A stretch of 6,926 bases of DNA from an uncultured Lachnospiraceae bacterium (lineage in GTDB: Bacteria; Bacillota; Clostridia; Lachnospirales; Lachnospiraceae): contig CACZNY010000150.1 of the NCBI GenBank assembly GCA_902782655.1, positions 1 through 6,926 of the forward strand, given 5' to 3'. Positions 1 to 6,383 of the stretch are shown piece by piece. The notes below the pieces were generated by a model that did no database searches, was not told the origin of the DNA, and was given only the letters and a program-made list of their open reading frames with translations. How positions within the stretch are numbered: the first letter of the stretch is position 1; each line of letters begins with the position of its first letter. Position numbers and translations under genes: made by a program.

Positions 1-540
1 CATGATCCGCAGACAATGGATGACTATGCCGCCATGCTGGCAAGAACCTTAAGAGAGCTGCATACCACGGAGATACCTCAGGATAAGCTGCCTGATATAA
101 AGGAAAGGTACAGGGAGTGGATCAGGGAGGCGGATGATCCCGCAGACAGCAGGATATCGGTTTTTTCCGCCCTTATAGACACCATACCCGACAGAAATAC
201 CTATGTACACGGAGATATCAATCTTAACAGTGTCATGGTGCAGGGCGATGAGCTCCTTCTGCTGGATATGTCGGGAAGCGCGTACGGCAATCCTATATTT
301 GATCTTTCGGCGCTTTTCGGATCACTGGTCGGCATAGAGGCCACGGATGAGGGCTACTGCCGAAGGACCTTCGGTCTGACCAAGACCGCCTGTATCAGTT
401 TCTGGAATAAATTCTTTGCCAGCTACATGAGCGACAGGCAGGAAGAGATCAAATCCATGAACAAGCTGCTTTCGAAGTATTTTGTGCTTAAGCAGAACGT
501 TCTGAATAAGGTGGAGAAAAAGAACAGCCTGAAATACTGA
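1..540 (+). CDS. Aminoglycoside/choline-kinase-like phosphotransferase, C-terminal part
   Basis: The frame is open to the left edge, so the N-terminal lobe is missing; the Met at 16 is an internal residue rather than a credible start. Counting from that Met, a catalytic-loop motif YVHGDINLNSVM lies at residues 63-74 (H65, D67, N71). It is followed by LLLLDMSG at 80-87, with D84 in the metal-binding (DFG-equivalent) position, and then YGNPIFDLSAL. This order is that of the APH/choline kinase fold, and the wording resembles the TIGR02172 family of putative phosphotransferases. Such enzymes move the ATP gamma-phosphate to a small-molecule hydroxyl or amino group in the cytoplasm; the substrate here is unknown, and a resistance role should not be assumed. 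The Lys-rich C-terminus ends at a TGA 12 bases before a possible small ORF. It probably shares a transcript with the DUF2225 and ABC genes downstream, since no terminator is visible between them. Confidence 0.8.
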   Translation, partial: HDPQTMDDYAAMLARTLRELHTTEIPQDKLPDIKERYREWIREADDPADSRISVFSALIDTIPDRNTYVHGDINLNSVMVQGDELLLLDMSGSAYGNPIFDLSALFGSLVGIEATDEGYCRRTFGLTKTACISFWNKFFASYMSDRQEEIKSMNKLLSKYFVLKQNVLNKVEKKNSLKY

Positions 541-541
541 G

Positions 542-546
542 AAGGA
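542..546 (+). promoter_or_regulatory. Ribosome binding site for possible small ORF
   Basis: AAGGA lies 6 bases before the ATG at 553, which is a good Shine-Dalgarno position. It begins two bases after the stop of the kinase-like gene, so ribosomes ending there could reinitiate. It is the main support for the small ORF. Confidence 0.4.
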
Positions 547-552
547 AAAACG

Positions 553-618
553 ATGATAATGCTCAGTAATGCAGGAGGTGAATTTGGTTTACATAAGATA
601 ATGAGGATGAAATCATGA
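553..618 (+). CDS. Possible 21-residue small ORF overlapping the DUF2225 start
   Basis: An ATG at 553 opens a 21-codon frame beginning MIMLSN and ending MRMKS. Its TGA at 616-618 overlaps the ATG of the next gene (615) as ATGA, the classic arrangement for translational coupling. AAGGA is well placed upstream. The downstream gene has only a weak Shine-Dalgarno of its own (GAGGAT at 604-609), which is consistent with reinitiation from this frame. A strong GGAGGTG at 574-580 lies inside the ORF, but it is 34 bases from 615 and so too far to serve that start directly. I do not recognise the peptide. It could be a leader peptide, a small protein or chance. Confidence 0.3.
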   Translation: MIMLSNAGGEFGLHKIMRMKS

Positions 619-1436
619 GAGGACAGCTTCCCGGAAGCCCGCCGCCTTCCAAAGACAAAAACGGTGAAAAGGGCAGGAATGAACTTGACGAGCTGGATTT
701 ATTGCTGGACAGGAATTATGTCTGTCCGGTCTGCGACAATGAACTGAAGGTGAAGGATATACGCCCGGGAAAGGCCCGGCCGAACGGTATGGATATGGAT
801 CTTCGCCCGCGTTTCATGAATATAGACGTATTAAAATACAGGGTGATCGAGTGCCCTGCCTGCGGATATGCCGATCTGTCAAAGACCTTTACAAGGGTGA
901 TGGAAAAGGAAAGGAAGGTGCTCCTGGAGAAAAGGATAAGGTATGAGCAGGAAAAGCCCTCCGAAGAGGAATACGTCAGGGAATATGCCGATGCCTACAG
1001 GTATTACAAGTCCGCCTTAAGATCCTGCCTGATAAGGGGGGCAAAAAGCAGTAAGAGAGGCCTCACGGCTCTTTATGCTGCCTGGCTTCTGAGAGGATGG
1101 CGGGAGAAGCTCAGGGAGGACGGCTTCATGGTGGCTCCCAATGACGTGATGGGGATAGATGAGGAGAGAAAGCTTATAAAATATGCCCTCCGCAATCTCA
1201 AGGATGCGGATAAGAGCGAAAAATATCCGATAAACGAAATGGATGAGGGTACCCTGCAGTATCTTCTGGCGGCTCTTTGCTATATGCAGGATGAGATAAA
1301 CGAAGCTTATGGCTACGTGTCAAAGGCTCTGTTTGACAGAGGCTTAAAACCCAATATCCGTCCCATGGCTGAGGATCTCCGTGATGATATAAGGGCAAAA
1401 AGACGGGCGATGCAATATAAGGAGCCGGCAGATTGA
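615..1436 (+). CDS. DUF2225 family protein with two CxxC motifs
   Basis: The 273-residue protein carries CPVC at 37-40 and CPAC at 80-83. Between them is a basic segment with RPGKARPNGMDMDLRPRF, followed by YRVIECPACGYADL. This spacing and wording match DUF2225 (PF09986), a cytoplasmic Firmicute family of unknown function. The paired CxxC motifs would form one zinc-ribbon-like site (inferred). The rest is mostly helical and charged: residues 120-160 and 185-265 look like TPR-type helical hairpins (YRYYKSALRSCLI; LQYLLAALCYMQDEINEAYGYVSKAL). ATG 615 is the first start after the in-frame stop at 594. The N-terminal 25 residues are Pro/Lys/Glu-rich and probably disordered. No signal peptide or membrane segment is seen. 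It lies between the kinase-like gene and the ABC ATPase gene and is probably cotranscribed with both. Family membership is well supported; the role is unknown. Confidence 0.85.
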   Translation: MRGQLPGSPPPSKDKNGEKGRNELDELDLLLDRNYVCPVCDNELKVKDIRPGKARPNGMDMDLRPRFMNIDVLKYRVIECPACGYADLSKTFTRVMEKERKVLLEKRIRYEQEKPSEEEYVREYADAYRYYKSALRSCLIRGAKSSKRGLTALYAAWLLRGWREKLREDGFMVAPNDVMGIDEERKLIKYALRNLKDADKSEKYPINEMDEGTLQYLLAALCYMQDEINEAYGYVSKALFDRGLKPNIRPMAEDLRDDIRAKRRAMQYKEPAD

Positions 1437-1470
1437 GGGTATCGGTTGAGGTAAAGCGTTTGGAAGCAAC

Positions 1471-1474
1471 GAGG
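1471..1474 (+). promoter_or_regulatory. Ribosome binding site of the FtsE-like gene
   Basis: GAGG lies 10 bases before the ATG at 1485, in the 48-base gap after the DUF2225 gene. It is part of GAGGTTTACATAATATG, which shares the 11-mer GGTTTACATAA with the segment just before the DUF2225 gene (586-596). Confidence 0.5.
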
Positions 1475-1484
1475 TTTACATAAT

Positions 1485-2159
1485 ATGATAGACCTTATAA
1501 ATATCCGCAAGACCTATGATGAGAACGAGGGACCTGTTTTTGACGGGTTCAACGCCCATGTCGAGAGGGGGGAGTTTATCCTCGTCACCGGCAAAAGCGG
1601 CAGCGGCAAAAGCACGCTGATAAGGATGCTGCTCAAGGAGGTGGAGCCGGACTCGGGAAGCATAGTAGTGGACGGCAGGGAGCTTTCAGGGATCGCGAAG
1701 AACCAGATCCCCGCATACCGGCGGGGGATAGGAGTGGTATTCCAGGATTTCAGGCTTTTTGATGATTATACGGTATATGGGAATCTCGAGGTAGTATTGT
1801 CGGTCACCGGCGGCTCCATGAGGGATTCGGAGCAGAGGATAACCAGCATCTTAAAGCTCATGGGAGTCGACAGGCTGCATAAGAGGTATCCCAGAGAGCT
1901 TTCGGGAGGCGAGAAGCAGAAGGTCTGCATGGCAAGGGCGCTTATCAATTCTCCTCTTGTGCTTCTGGCTGACGAGCCTACGGGAAATCTGGATCCTGCG
2001 TCTTCGGCTGAGATATTCAGGCTCCTGGAGATCGCCCACAGACAGGGCACCACCGTGATAATGGCAACACATGATCTTGCTACGGCTGACAGGCTTAAGA
2101 CCACCTGCAGACGAATAGACCTGGATCTTATGCCTAAAAGCGCGAAGCACTTTTGCTGA
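1485..2159 (+). CDS. FtsE-like ABC transporter ATP-binding protein
   Basis: This is a complete 224-residue ABC ATPase. It has Walker A GKSGSGKST at 36-44, the Q-loop in VVFQDFRLF (Q87), the signature LSGGEKQKV at 139-147, Walker B LVLLADEP at 158-165 with catalytic E164, the D-loop GNLD at 167-170, and the switch His in ATHD (H196). The IGVVFQDFRLF segment and the length are those of FtsE. In known systems FtsE pairs with the membrane protein FtsX to activate cell-wall hydrolases at division; related MacB/LolD-type ATPases work in other mechanotransmission or export systems. No FtsX or other permease gene follows: the reading frame ends in a terminator, and a different transcription unit begins. 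The last residues, from about PKSAKHFC, are encoded by the terminator hairpin. It could be an orphan FtsE with a partner elsewhere or an ATPase of a different complex, so I leave the symbol empty. Confidence 0.88.
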   Translation: MIDLINIRKTYDENEGPVFDGFNAHVERGEFILVTGKSGSGKSTLIRMLLKEVEPDSGSIVVDGRELSGIAKNQIPAYRRGIGVVFQDFRLFDDYTVYGNLEVVLSVTGGSMRDSEQRITSILKLMGVDRLHKRYPRELSGGEKQKVCMARALINSPLVLLADEPTGNLDPASSAEIFRLLEIAHRQGTTVIMATHDLATADRLKTTCRRIDLDLMPKSAKHFC

Positions 2160-2171
2160 GGGCTTTTTTTT
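2136..2171 (+). terminator. Rho-independent-type terminator overlapping the ABC gene end
   Basis: AAAAGC (2136-2141) can pair with GCTTTT (2162-2167). Nested inside is AGCA (2146-2149) with TGCT (2154-2157) around a CTTT loop. A run of eight T (2164-2171) closes the structure. The upper and lower stems are separated by an internal loop, so the hairpin is only moderately strong. Its 5' half lies inside the coding sequence, whose TGA is at 2157-2159. Confidence 0.6.
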
Positions 2172-2179
2172 GATATAAT
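2153..2179 (+). promoter_or_regulatory. Extended -10 promoter for the polysaccharide operon
   Basis: TGATATAAT at 2171-2179 is a perfect extended -10 (TG, one base, TATAAT). The best -35 candidate is the weak TTGCTG at 2153-2158, 15 bases upstream. Extended -10 promoters tolerate a poor -35. Transcription would start near 2186, giving a leader of about 33 bases before the ATG at 2219. The promoter shares bases with the preceding terminator. This looks like housekeeping sigma-A type; no operator repeat is evident. Confidence 0.6.
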
Positions 2180-2202
2180 AAAACGTTAAATTATAAGAAA
2201 CA

Positions 2203-2207
2203 GAGGG
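2203..2207 (+). promoter_or_regulatory. Ribosome binding site of the cytidylyltransferase/PseG-like fusion
   Basis: GAGGG lies 11 bases before the ATG at 2219. It supports that start, which is also the point where the conserved cytidylyltransferase N-terminus begins. Confidence 0.5.
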
Positions 2208-2218
2208 TTTTTAATCCG

Positions 2219-3856
2219 ATGAGAATACTGATAGTCATACCTGCCAGGGGCGGGTCCAAGAGAATACCGAGAAAAAACGTCAGGCTTATGAACGGCAAGC
2301 CTTTGATCCTTTATTCCATAGATAATGCGCTGCGGCTTATGAAAAGCTATGAGGCTGATATCTGTGTATCGACTGATGATGAGGAGCTGGGCGGCATAGC
2401 GGAGAGCCGGAATATAGAGATAATATGGCGCGACCAGAGCCTGTCCGCAGATAATATCACCCTTGATCCGGTGATATATGATGCGGTGAAGAAGATGGAA
2501 AACCGCGGAAATGAGCATTATGACATCGTCATCACGATGCAGGCCACTTCACCGACCTTAAGAGCCCAGACTCTTATAAACGCTCTTGAGGCCTTCATTG
2601 ATTCTGATTATGACACCATGATATCCTGCGTGAACAGGCCGCATCTTTCCTGGCGAAAGGAAAACGGCAGGATAGTAAAGAATTACGAGAAGAGGCTTAA
2701 TTCCCAGGAGCTTCCCAGCAATTACCTGGAGACGGGAGCCTTCCTCATCACCCGCAGGGGCTGCGTCACGGAGGATTCCCGCATAGGTGAGAATATCACC
2801 GTCTATGAGACCTCCCAGAGGGAGGCTATAGACATTGATTCCGAGGAGGACTGGATCTCGGCTGAATCGATCCTGCGCCGCAAGAGGATAGTGCTTCGCT
2901 GCGTCGGAAGGCAGGAGCTTGGAATGGGGCATATCTACAGATGTCTTTCCATAGCGAATAAGCTCATAGGGCACGACATCCTTTTCATAGTGGACAAGGA
3001 CAGCAGGATAGGCATCGCGAAGCTGGAGGAGGCCTATTTCCCCTATAAAGTGATAGAAAACGACGGGGAGTATGAAAAGATACTTAAGAATTACATGCCC
3101 GATATCGTGGTGAACGATGTGCTGGATACAGAGGAGAGCCTTATCAAGCTTGAACGGAAGTATACCGGGCGCATCGTCAATTTCGAGGATATGGGTCCGG
3201 GAGCCTGGTATGCAGATGCCGTGATCAACGCTCTCTATGAAAACAGGCCTAATAAGCCCTTCAACGTTTATGAGGGGTCTGATTATTATTTCATAAGGGA
3301 TGAGTTTCTTATCGAGACACCGAAGGAATTTTCTTCTGAGTGCAGGAATGTGATGATAATGTTCGGCGGAGCGGATCCTGCGAACCTTACCGGTAAGCTT
3401 TATGAGATCTGTCAGGTGCTGCATGCCAAGATGCCGCAGGTGGAGTTCCATTTCCTTACGGGCTTTGCCTATGCCCACAAGGAGGAGATACGCCCCATGC
3501 CGGAGCTGAATATTTTCGTGCATCATGATGCGAAGCGGGTGTCGGGCTTCATGAAAAAGGCTGATATGTGCATCACAAGCCAGGGACGTACCGTCTTTGA
3601 GCTGGCCTCCATGGGTGTGCCGGCCATTGTGCTTGCGCAGAATGAAAGAGAGGCGGAGCACGTTTTCGCCGGTATGGGCAACGGTTTCATCAATCTGGGC
3701 ATCGGAGAGAGGGTGGATACCCTTACGATAATAAAGACCATCATGTGGCTTGCCGATATGCCGCATGTGAGGGCTGAAATGAGGGATCTGCAGCTGTCGA
3801 AAAAGTTTGAAAAGGGGCAGAAGAGGGTTATCAAGCTGCTGCTCGGCGAGAATTAA
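2219..3856 (+). CDS. Bifunctional CMP-nonulosonate cytidylyltransferase / PseG-like UDP-sugar hydrolase fusion
   Basis: The 545-residue protein has two enzymes in one chain. Residues 1 to about 215 are a NeuA/PseF-type CMP-sugar synthetase: IPARGGSKRIPRKN at 7-20 (CTP-binding loop), TMQATSPT at 106-113, and DIDSEEDW at 205-212 with metal-binding acidic residues. Residues about 223-545 resemble PseG (GT-B/MurG-like fold): GMGHIYRC at 235-242, with H238 matching the catalytic His of Campylobacter PseG, then MFGGADPANLT at 381-391 and QGRTVFELASMGVPAIVL at 455-472. In pseudaminic acid synthesis PseG removes UDP from the 2,4-diacetamido-trideoxy-altrose nucleotide, PseI condenses the product with pyruvate, and PseF then makes the CMP-sugar. 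So this protein covers the steps on either side of the synthase. The sugar could also be a legionaminic-type or SpsF/SpsG-type product. It is cytoplasmic, with no membrane segment, and is the first gene of its operon. The linker is only about ten residues. Confidence 0.87.
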   Translation: MRILIVIPARGGSKRIPRKNVRLMNGKPLILYSIDNALRLMKSYEADICVSTDDEELGGIAESRNIEIIWRDQSLSADNITLDPVIYDAVKKMENRGNEHYDIVITMQATSPTLRAQTLINALEAFIDSDYDTMISCVNRPHLSWRKENGRIVKNYEKRLNSQELPSNYLETGAFLITRRGCVTEDSRIGENITVYETSQREAIDIDSEEDWISAESILRRKRIVLRCVGRQELGMGHIYRCLSIANKLIGHDILFIVDKDSRIGIAKLEEAYFPYKVIENDGEYEKILKNYMPDIVVNDVLDTEESLIKLERKYTGRIVNFEDMGPGAWYADAVINALYENRPNKPFNVYEGSDYYFIRDEFLIETPKEFSSECRNVMIMFGGADPANLTGKLYEICQVLHAKMPQVEFHFLTGFAYAHKEEIRPMPELNIFVHHDAKRVSGFMKKADMCITSQGRTVFELASMGVPAIVLAQNEREAEHVFAGMGNGFINLGIGERVDTLTIIKTIMWLADMPHVRAEMRDLQLSKKFEKGQKRVIKLLLGEN

Positions 3857-3859
3857 GGA

Positions 3860-5068
3860 ATGAAGGTAGCTATTATAAATACTGTCATCGGGACGGGGAG
3901 CGTGGGCAGGATAGCCTGCGGGACGGCCGATGAGATAATGGAGAACGGCGGAGAGGCTCTGCTCTGCAGGGGGCGGGGAGAAGAGGTCAGAGGGTATGAT
4001 AATTACCGTATAGGCTCTGACCAGGATATGTTCTGCCACGGAGTGCTGACCCGTATCACGGACCGGCACGGTCTTTACAGCAGGGGAGCGACCCACAGGC
4101 TGATAAAGAAGCTTACCGAATATGATCCCGACGTTATCCAGCTTCATAATGTTCATGGATATTATGTAAACTATCCGGTGCTTTTTGACTGGCTCCGCTC
4201 CTGCGGGAAGCCCATAGTCTGGACCCTCCATGACTGCTGGTCCTTTACCGGGCACTGCGCCCACTTTGAATACTGCGGCTGTGATAAATGGTGCAGTGAT
4301 ATCGGGTGCTTTGACTGTCCGGAAAAGAATGAGTATCCGGCTTCCTACATGAGGGATGCTTCGAAGACGAATTTTGCTCTTAAAAAGGAGCATTTTACCG
4401 GCATACCGGGGATGCATCTCGTTACGCCCTCGAAATGGCTTAAGGATGCCGTTTCGCGCTCCTTCCTTTCTGATTATCCCGTACAGGTTATCAATACAGG
4501 AATCGACCTGGATGTCTTCAGGCCCCTGGAGGGATCGGAAATCCGGGAAAAATACGGCATCGGAAACAGGACTCTGCTGCTCGGGGTGGCCAATCCCTGG
4601 CGGGAGACCAAGGGAATGTATGATTTTGCTTCACTGTACGAAATGCTGGAGAAGAAACGCCCCGGTGAGTTCAGCATTGCGATGATAGGGCTTAAGCCTT
4701 CCCAGATGGACAGACTTCCGGAGGGGATCATAAGGATAATACATACGGATTCGGTGGAGGAGCTGGCTCAGTGGTATTCTACAGCGGATGTTTATGTAAA
4801 CCTGACATACGGAGATACCTTCCCCACTACCAATATCGAGGCTCTGGCCTGCGGCACTCCGGTCATAAGCTATGACGCTGGCGGCAGCGGGGAGATAGTG
4901 ACGGAGGACACCGGAGCCGTGGTGGAAAAGGCGGATCTTGAGGCTGTCATGGAGGCAGTAGACCGCATTAAGGCCCGGGATATGTCTGAAAACTGCGTGA
5001 AGCGGGCTTCCGGCTTCGCCAAGCGTGATAAGTATAAAGAGTACCATGAGCTTTATAAAACGATTTAA
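3860..5068 (+). CDS. Glycosyltransferase family 4 (WcaC-like) with cysteine cluster
   Basis: The 402-residue protein has a two-Rossmann GT-B layout. The acceptor half opens with MKVAIINTVIGTGSVGRIA and contains QLHNVHGYYVNYPVLFDWL (94-112) and WTLHDCWSFTGHC (121-133). The donor half contains GVANPWRETKG (242-252) and FPTTNIEALACGTPVISYDAGGS. E327 is the second acid of the EX7E-type motif; the first position is D319. Seven cysteines fall between 126 and 153 (C126, C133, C139, C141, C145, C150, C153), a hallmark of this WcaC-like subgroup. It would transfer a sugar from a nucleotide donor to the lipid-linked glycan at the inner membrane face; donor and acceptor are unknown. The start is 3 bases after the preceding stop. 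The AAGGA before it abuts the ATG and is too close, so GGCGAG at 3845-3850 inside the upstream gene, or reinitiation, probably drives translation. Confidence 0.85.
   Translation: MKVAIINTVIGTGSVGRIACGTADEIMENGGEALLCRGRGEEVRGYDNYRIGSDQDMFCHGVLTRITDRHGLYSRGATHRLIKKLTEYDPDVIQLHNVHGYYVNYPVLFDWLRSCGKPIVWTLHDCWSFTGHCAHFEYCGCDKWCSDIGCFDCPEKNEYPASYMRDASKTNFALKKEHFTGIPGMHLVTPSKWLKDAVSRSFLSDYPVQVINTGIDLDVFRPLEGSEIREKYGIGNRTLLLGVANPWRETKGMYDFASLYEMLEKKRPGEFSIAMIGLKPSQMDRLPEGIIRIIHTDSVEELAQWYSTADVYVNLTYGDTFPTTNIEALACGTPVISYDAGGSGEIVTEDTGAVVEKADLEAVMEAVDRIKARDMSENCVKRASGFAKRDKYKEYHELYKTI
5036..5041 (+). promoter_or_regulatory. Weak ribosome binding site favouring ATG 5046
   Basis: AAAGAG lies 4 bases before ATG 5046, inside the end of the GT4 gene. 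The competing in-frame GTG at 5025 has no purine-rich site before it. This is why I place the start of the phosphotransferase at 5046. Confidence 0.45.
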
Positions 5069-6383
5069 GAACTCCATAACGGGGATCCTCGGGCTGCTTA
5101 TGTATGCGGGCTGCATGGCGGCTCTTTTTCTGCTTTTGGGGATAGAAAACTGGCAGATACTCGGTCTGTCCCGCACCTCCATAATGATGGTGATAACCTT
5201 TGTGGTAATGGGGATACTGCTGGTGAGGGCCTACGGAGGCTATAATGTGGGTGTCAGAAAGCCCAGAGCCATAGTGATATCGCTTTCCATAGCGATAGTG
5301 CTCACCGACATCCTTACTTATCTGGTGCTGGTGATAATGAATACAAATGATGTGAACGGACGGAGAGTGGAATTTTCGTCCTTTGGTTTTTTATTGCTCT
5401 CAATGTGCGTCCAGATCATCATAATCACAGTCTTTTCGTATATCGGTGACGCGTTCTATTTTGCGGTGAATCCTCCCGAAAAGACCCTTGTGATCACCGG
5501 TGAAAGAGGCGAGCAGGAGAGGATAAGGGCTGCGATAGGGCTTTTCGAAAAAAGATACGACATACAAAGCTCTGCTTCCGCTGATGATGAGTCTCTGGAG
5601 GAGCTTATCCGCGCTTCGGACAGCGTCTTTTTTTATGATGTGCCGAAAAAGAGGCTTCAGGAGCTTACGGGGATCTGCTACAGGCTGAAGAAGTCGGTTT
5701 ACATAAATCCCGATATCGAGGATATTCTTCTCCATTCGGGACAGGAGCAGTTTTTTGCTGATCTGCCCTTTTACCATTCCTCCTCGGATCACATGACCTT
5801 CGAGCAGAGGGTCATCAAGAGGCTGGGGGATATCTTCGTGGCTTTTGTCGGGCTTATCATTACCCTGCCGCTCTTCCTGATCGCTTCCATAGCCATAAAG
5901 AGAGAGGACGGGGGCCGGGTCTTTTTTACCCAGGAGAGAGCCACGGTGGGGGGCAGGGTCTTCAGGATAATCAAATTCCGCACGATGAGGGAGAACGCAT
6001 CGGTTTCCTCTGCTACCAAGGGAGATGACAGGATAACGGGGGCGGGAAGGTGGCTCAGGAAGTACCGTATAGACGAGCTTCCCCAGCTGATAAATATACT
6101 GCGGGGAGATATGAGCCTTGTGGGGCCGAGGCCTGAGATGATGAAGAATGTGGAGGAGTATACGGCAGATCTTCCCGAATTCCGCTACAGGCTCAGGATG
6201 AAGGCGGGGCTTACAGGCTATGCACAGGTAATGGGGAAATATAATACCACGAGCCGCGACAAGCTTATACTTGATCTCATGTATATAGAGAATTTCAGCA
6301 TACCCAACGATATAAGGATACTGCTGCAGACGCTGACCGTGCTGTTTACGGCTGAGGAGTCCACGGAGGCCTTTGATGAGTGA
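5046..6383 (+). CDS. Exopolysaccharide polyprenyl glycosylphosphotransferase
   Basis: The 445-residue membrane enzyme (452 if GTG 5025 is used) transfers a sugar 1-phosphate from a UDP-sugar to undecaprenyl phosphate, the first committed step of a lipid-linked glycan. Four hydrophobic segments lie near 12-32, 45-61, 77-98 and 113-133. They are followed by a soluble Rossmann-like region of about 146-245, as in CoA-binding_3/WbaP-type proteins. The C-terminal Bac_transf domain (PF02397) begins with KRLGDIFVAFVGLIITLPLF (258-277, the membrane-inserted hairpin). It continues with KFRTM (310-314), RIDELPQ with the catalytic D343-E344 dyad, SLVGPRPE (357-364) and AGLTGYAQVMGKYN (387-400). The length and layout are normal for the clostridial type. 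The gene overlaps the GT4 gene by 23 bases and the next gene by 8, indicating coupled translation. The first sugar (galactose, glucose or N-acetylated) cannot be read from the sequence. Confidence 0.92.
   Translation: MSFIKRFKNSITGILGLLMYAGCMAALFLLLGIENWQILGLSRTSIMMVITFVVMGILLVRAYGGYNVGVRKPRAIVISLSIAIVLTDILTYLVLVIMNTNDVNGRRVEFSSFGFLLLSMCVQIIIITVFSYIGDAFYFAVNPPEKTLVITGERGEQERIRAAIGLFEKRYDIQSSASADDESLEELIRASDSVFFYDVPKKRLQELTGICYRLKKSVYINPDIEDILLHSGQEQFFADLPFYHSSSDHMTFEQRVIKRLGDIFVAFVGLIITLPLFLIASIAIKREDGGRVFFTQERATVGGRVFRIIKFRTMRENASVSSATKGDDRITGAGRWLRKYRIDELPQLINILRGDMSLVGPRPEMMKNVEEYTADLPEFRYRLRMKAGLTGYAQVMGKYNTTSRDKLILDLMYIENFSIPNDIRILLQTLTVLFTAEESTEAFDE
6365..6369 (+). promoter_or_regulatory. 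Ribosome binding site of the GT2 gene
   Basis: GGAGG lies 6 bases before ATG 6376 and inside the end of the phosphotransferase gene. It fixes the start of the last gene despite the 8-base overlap. Confidence 0.7.

Noticed and set aside
1..540. Antibiotic resistance by the aminoglycoside-phosphotransferase-like protein
   Set aside because: Only the shared kinase fold is visible. The protein is cut by the window edge, the wording fits a broad family of unknown substrates, and there is no mobile element or resistance context.
1433..1483. A 16-residue TTG-started frame overlapping the DUF2225 stop and ending at TTTACATAA
   Set aside because: It has a TTG start, very short length and no recognisable content. 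It does not reach the ATG at 1485, so chance is the simpler explanation.
2180..2218. A riboswitch or attenuator ahead of the polysaccharide operon
   Set aside because: The predicted leader is only about 33 bases, too short, and shows no hairpin followed by a T-tract.
2558..4417. A 619-codon open frame on the minus strand
   Set aside because: It lies antisense to two genes with strong family motifs, shows no recognisable domain, and is explained by the scarcity on the + strand of codons that read as stops on the other strand.
4356..4685. A 109-codon + strand frame inside the GT4 gene
   Set aside because: It is fully contained in the GT4 coding sequence in another frame, and is Arg-rich without a motif.
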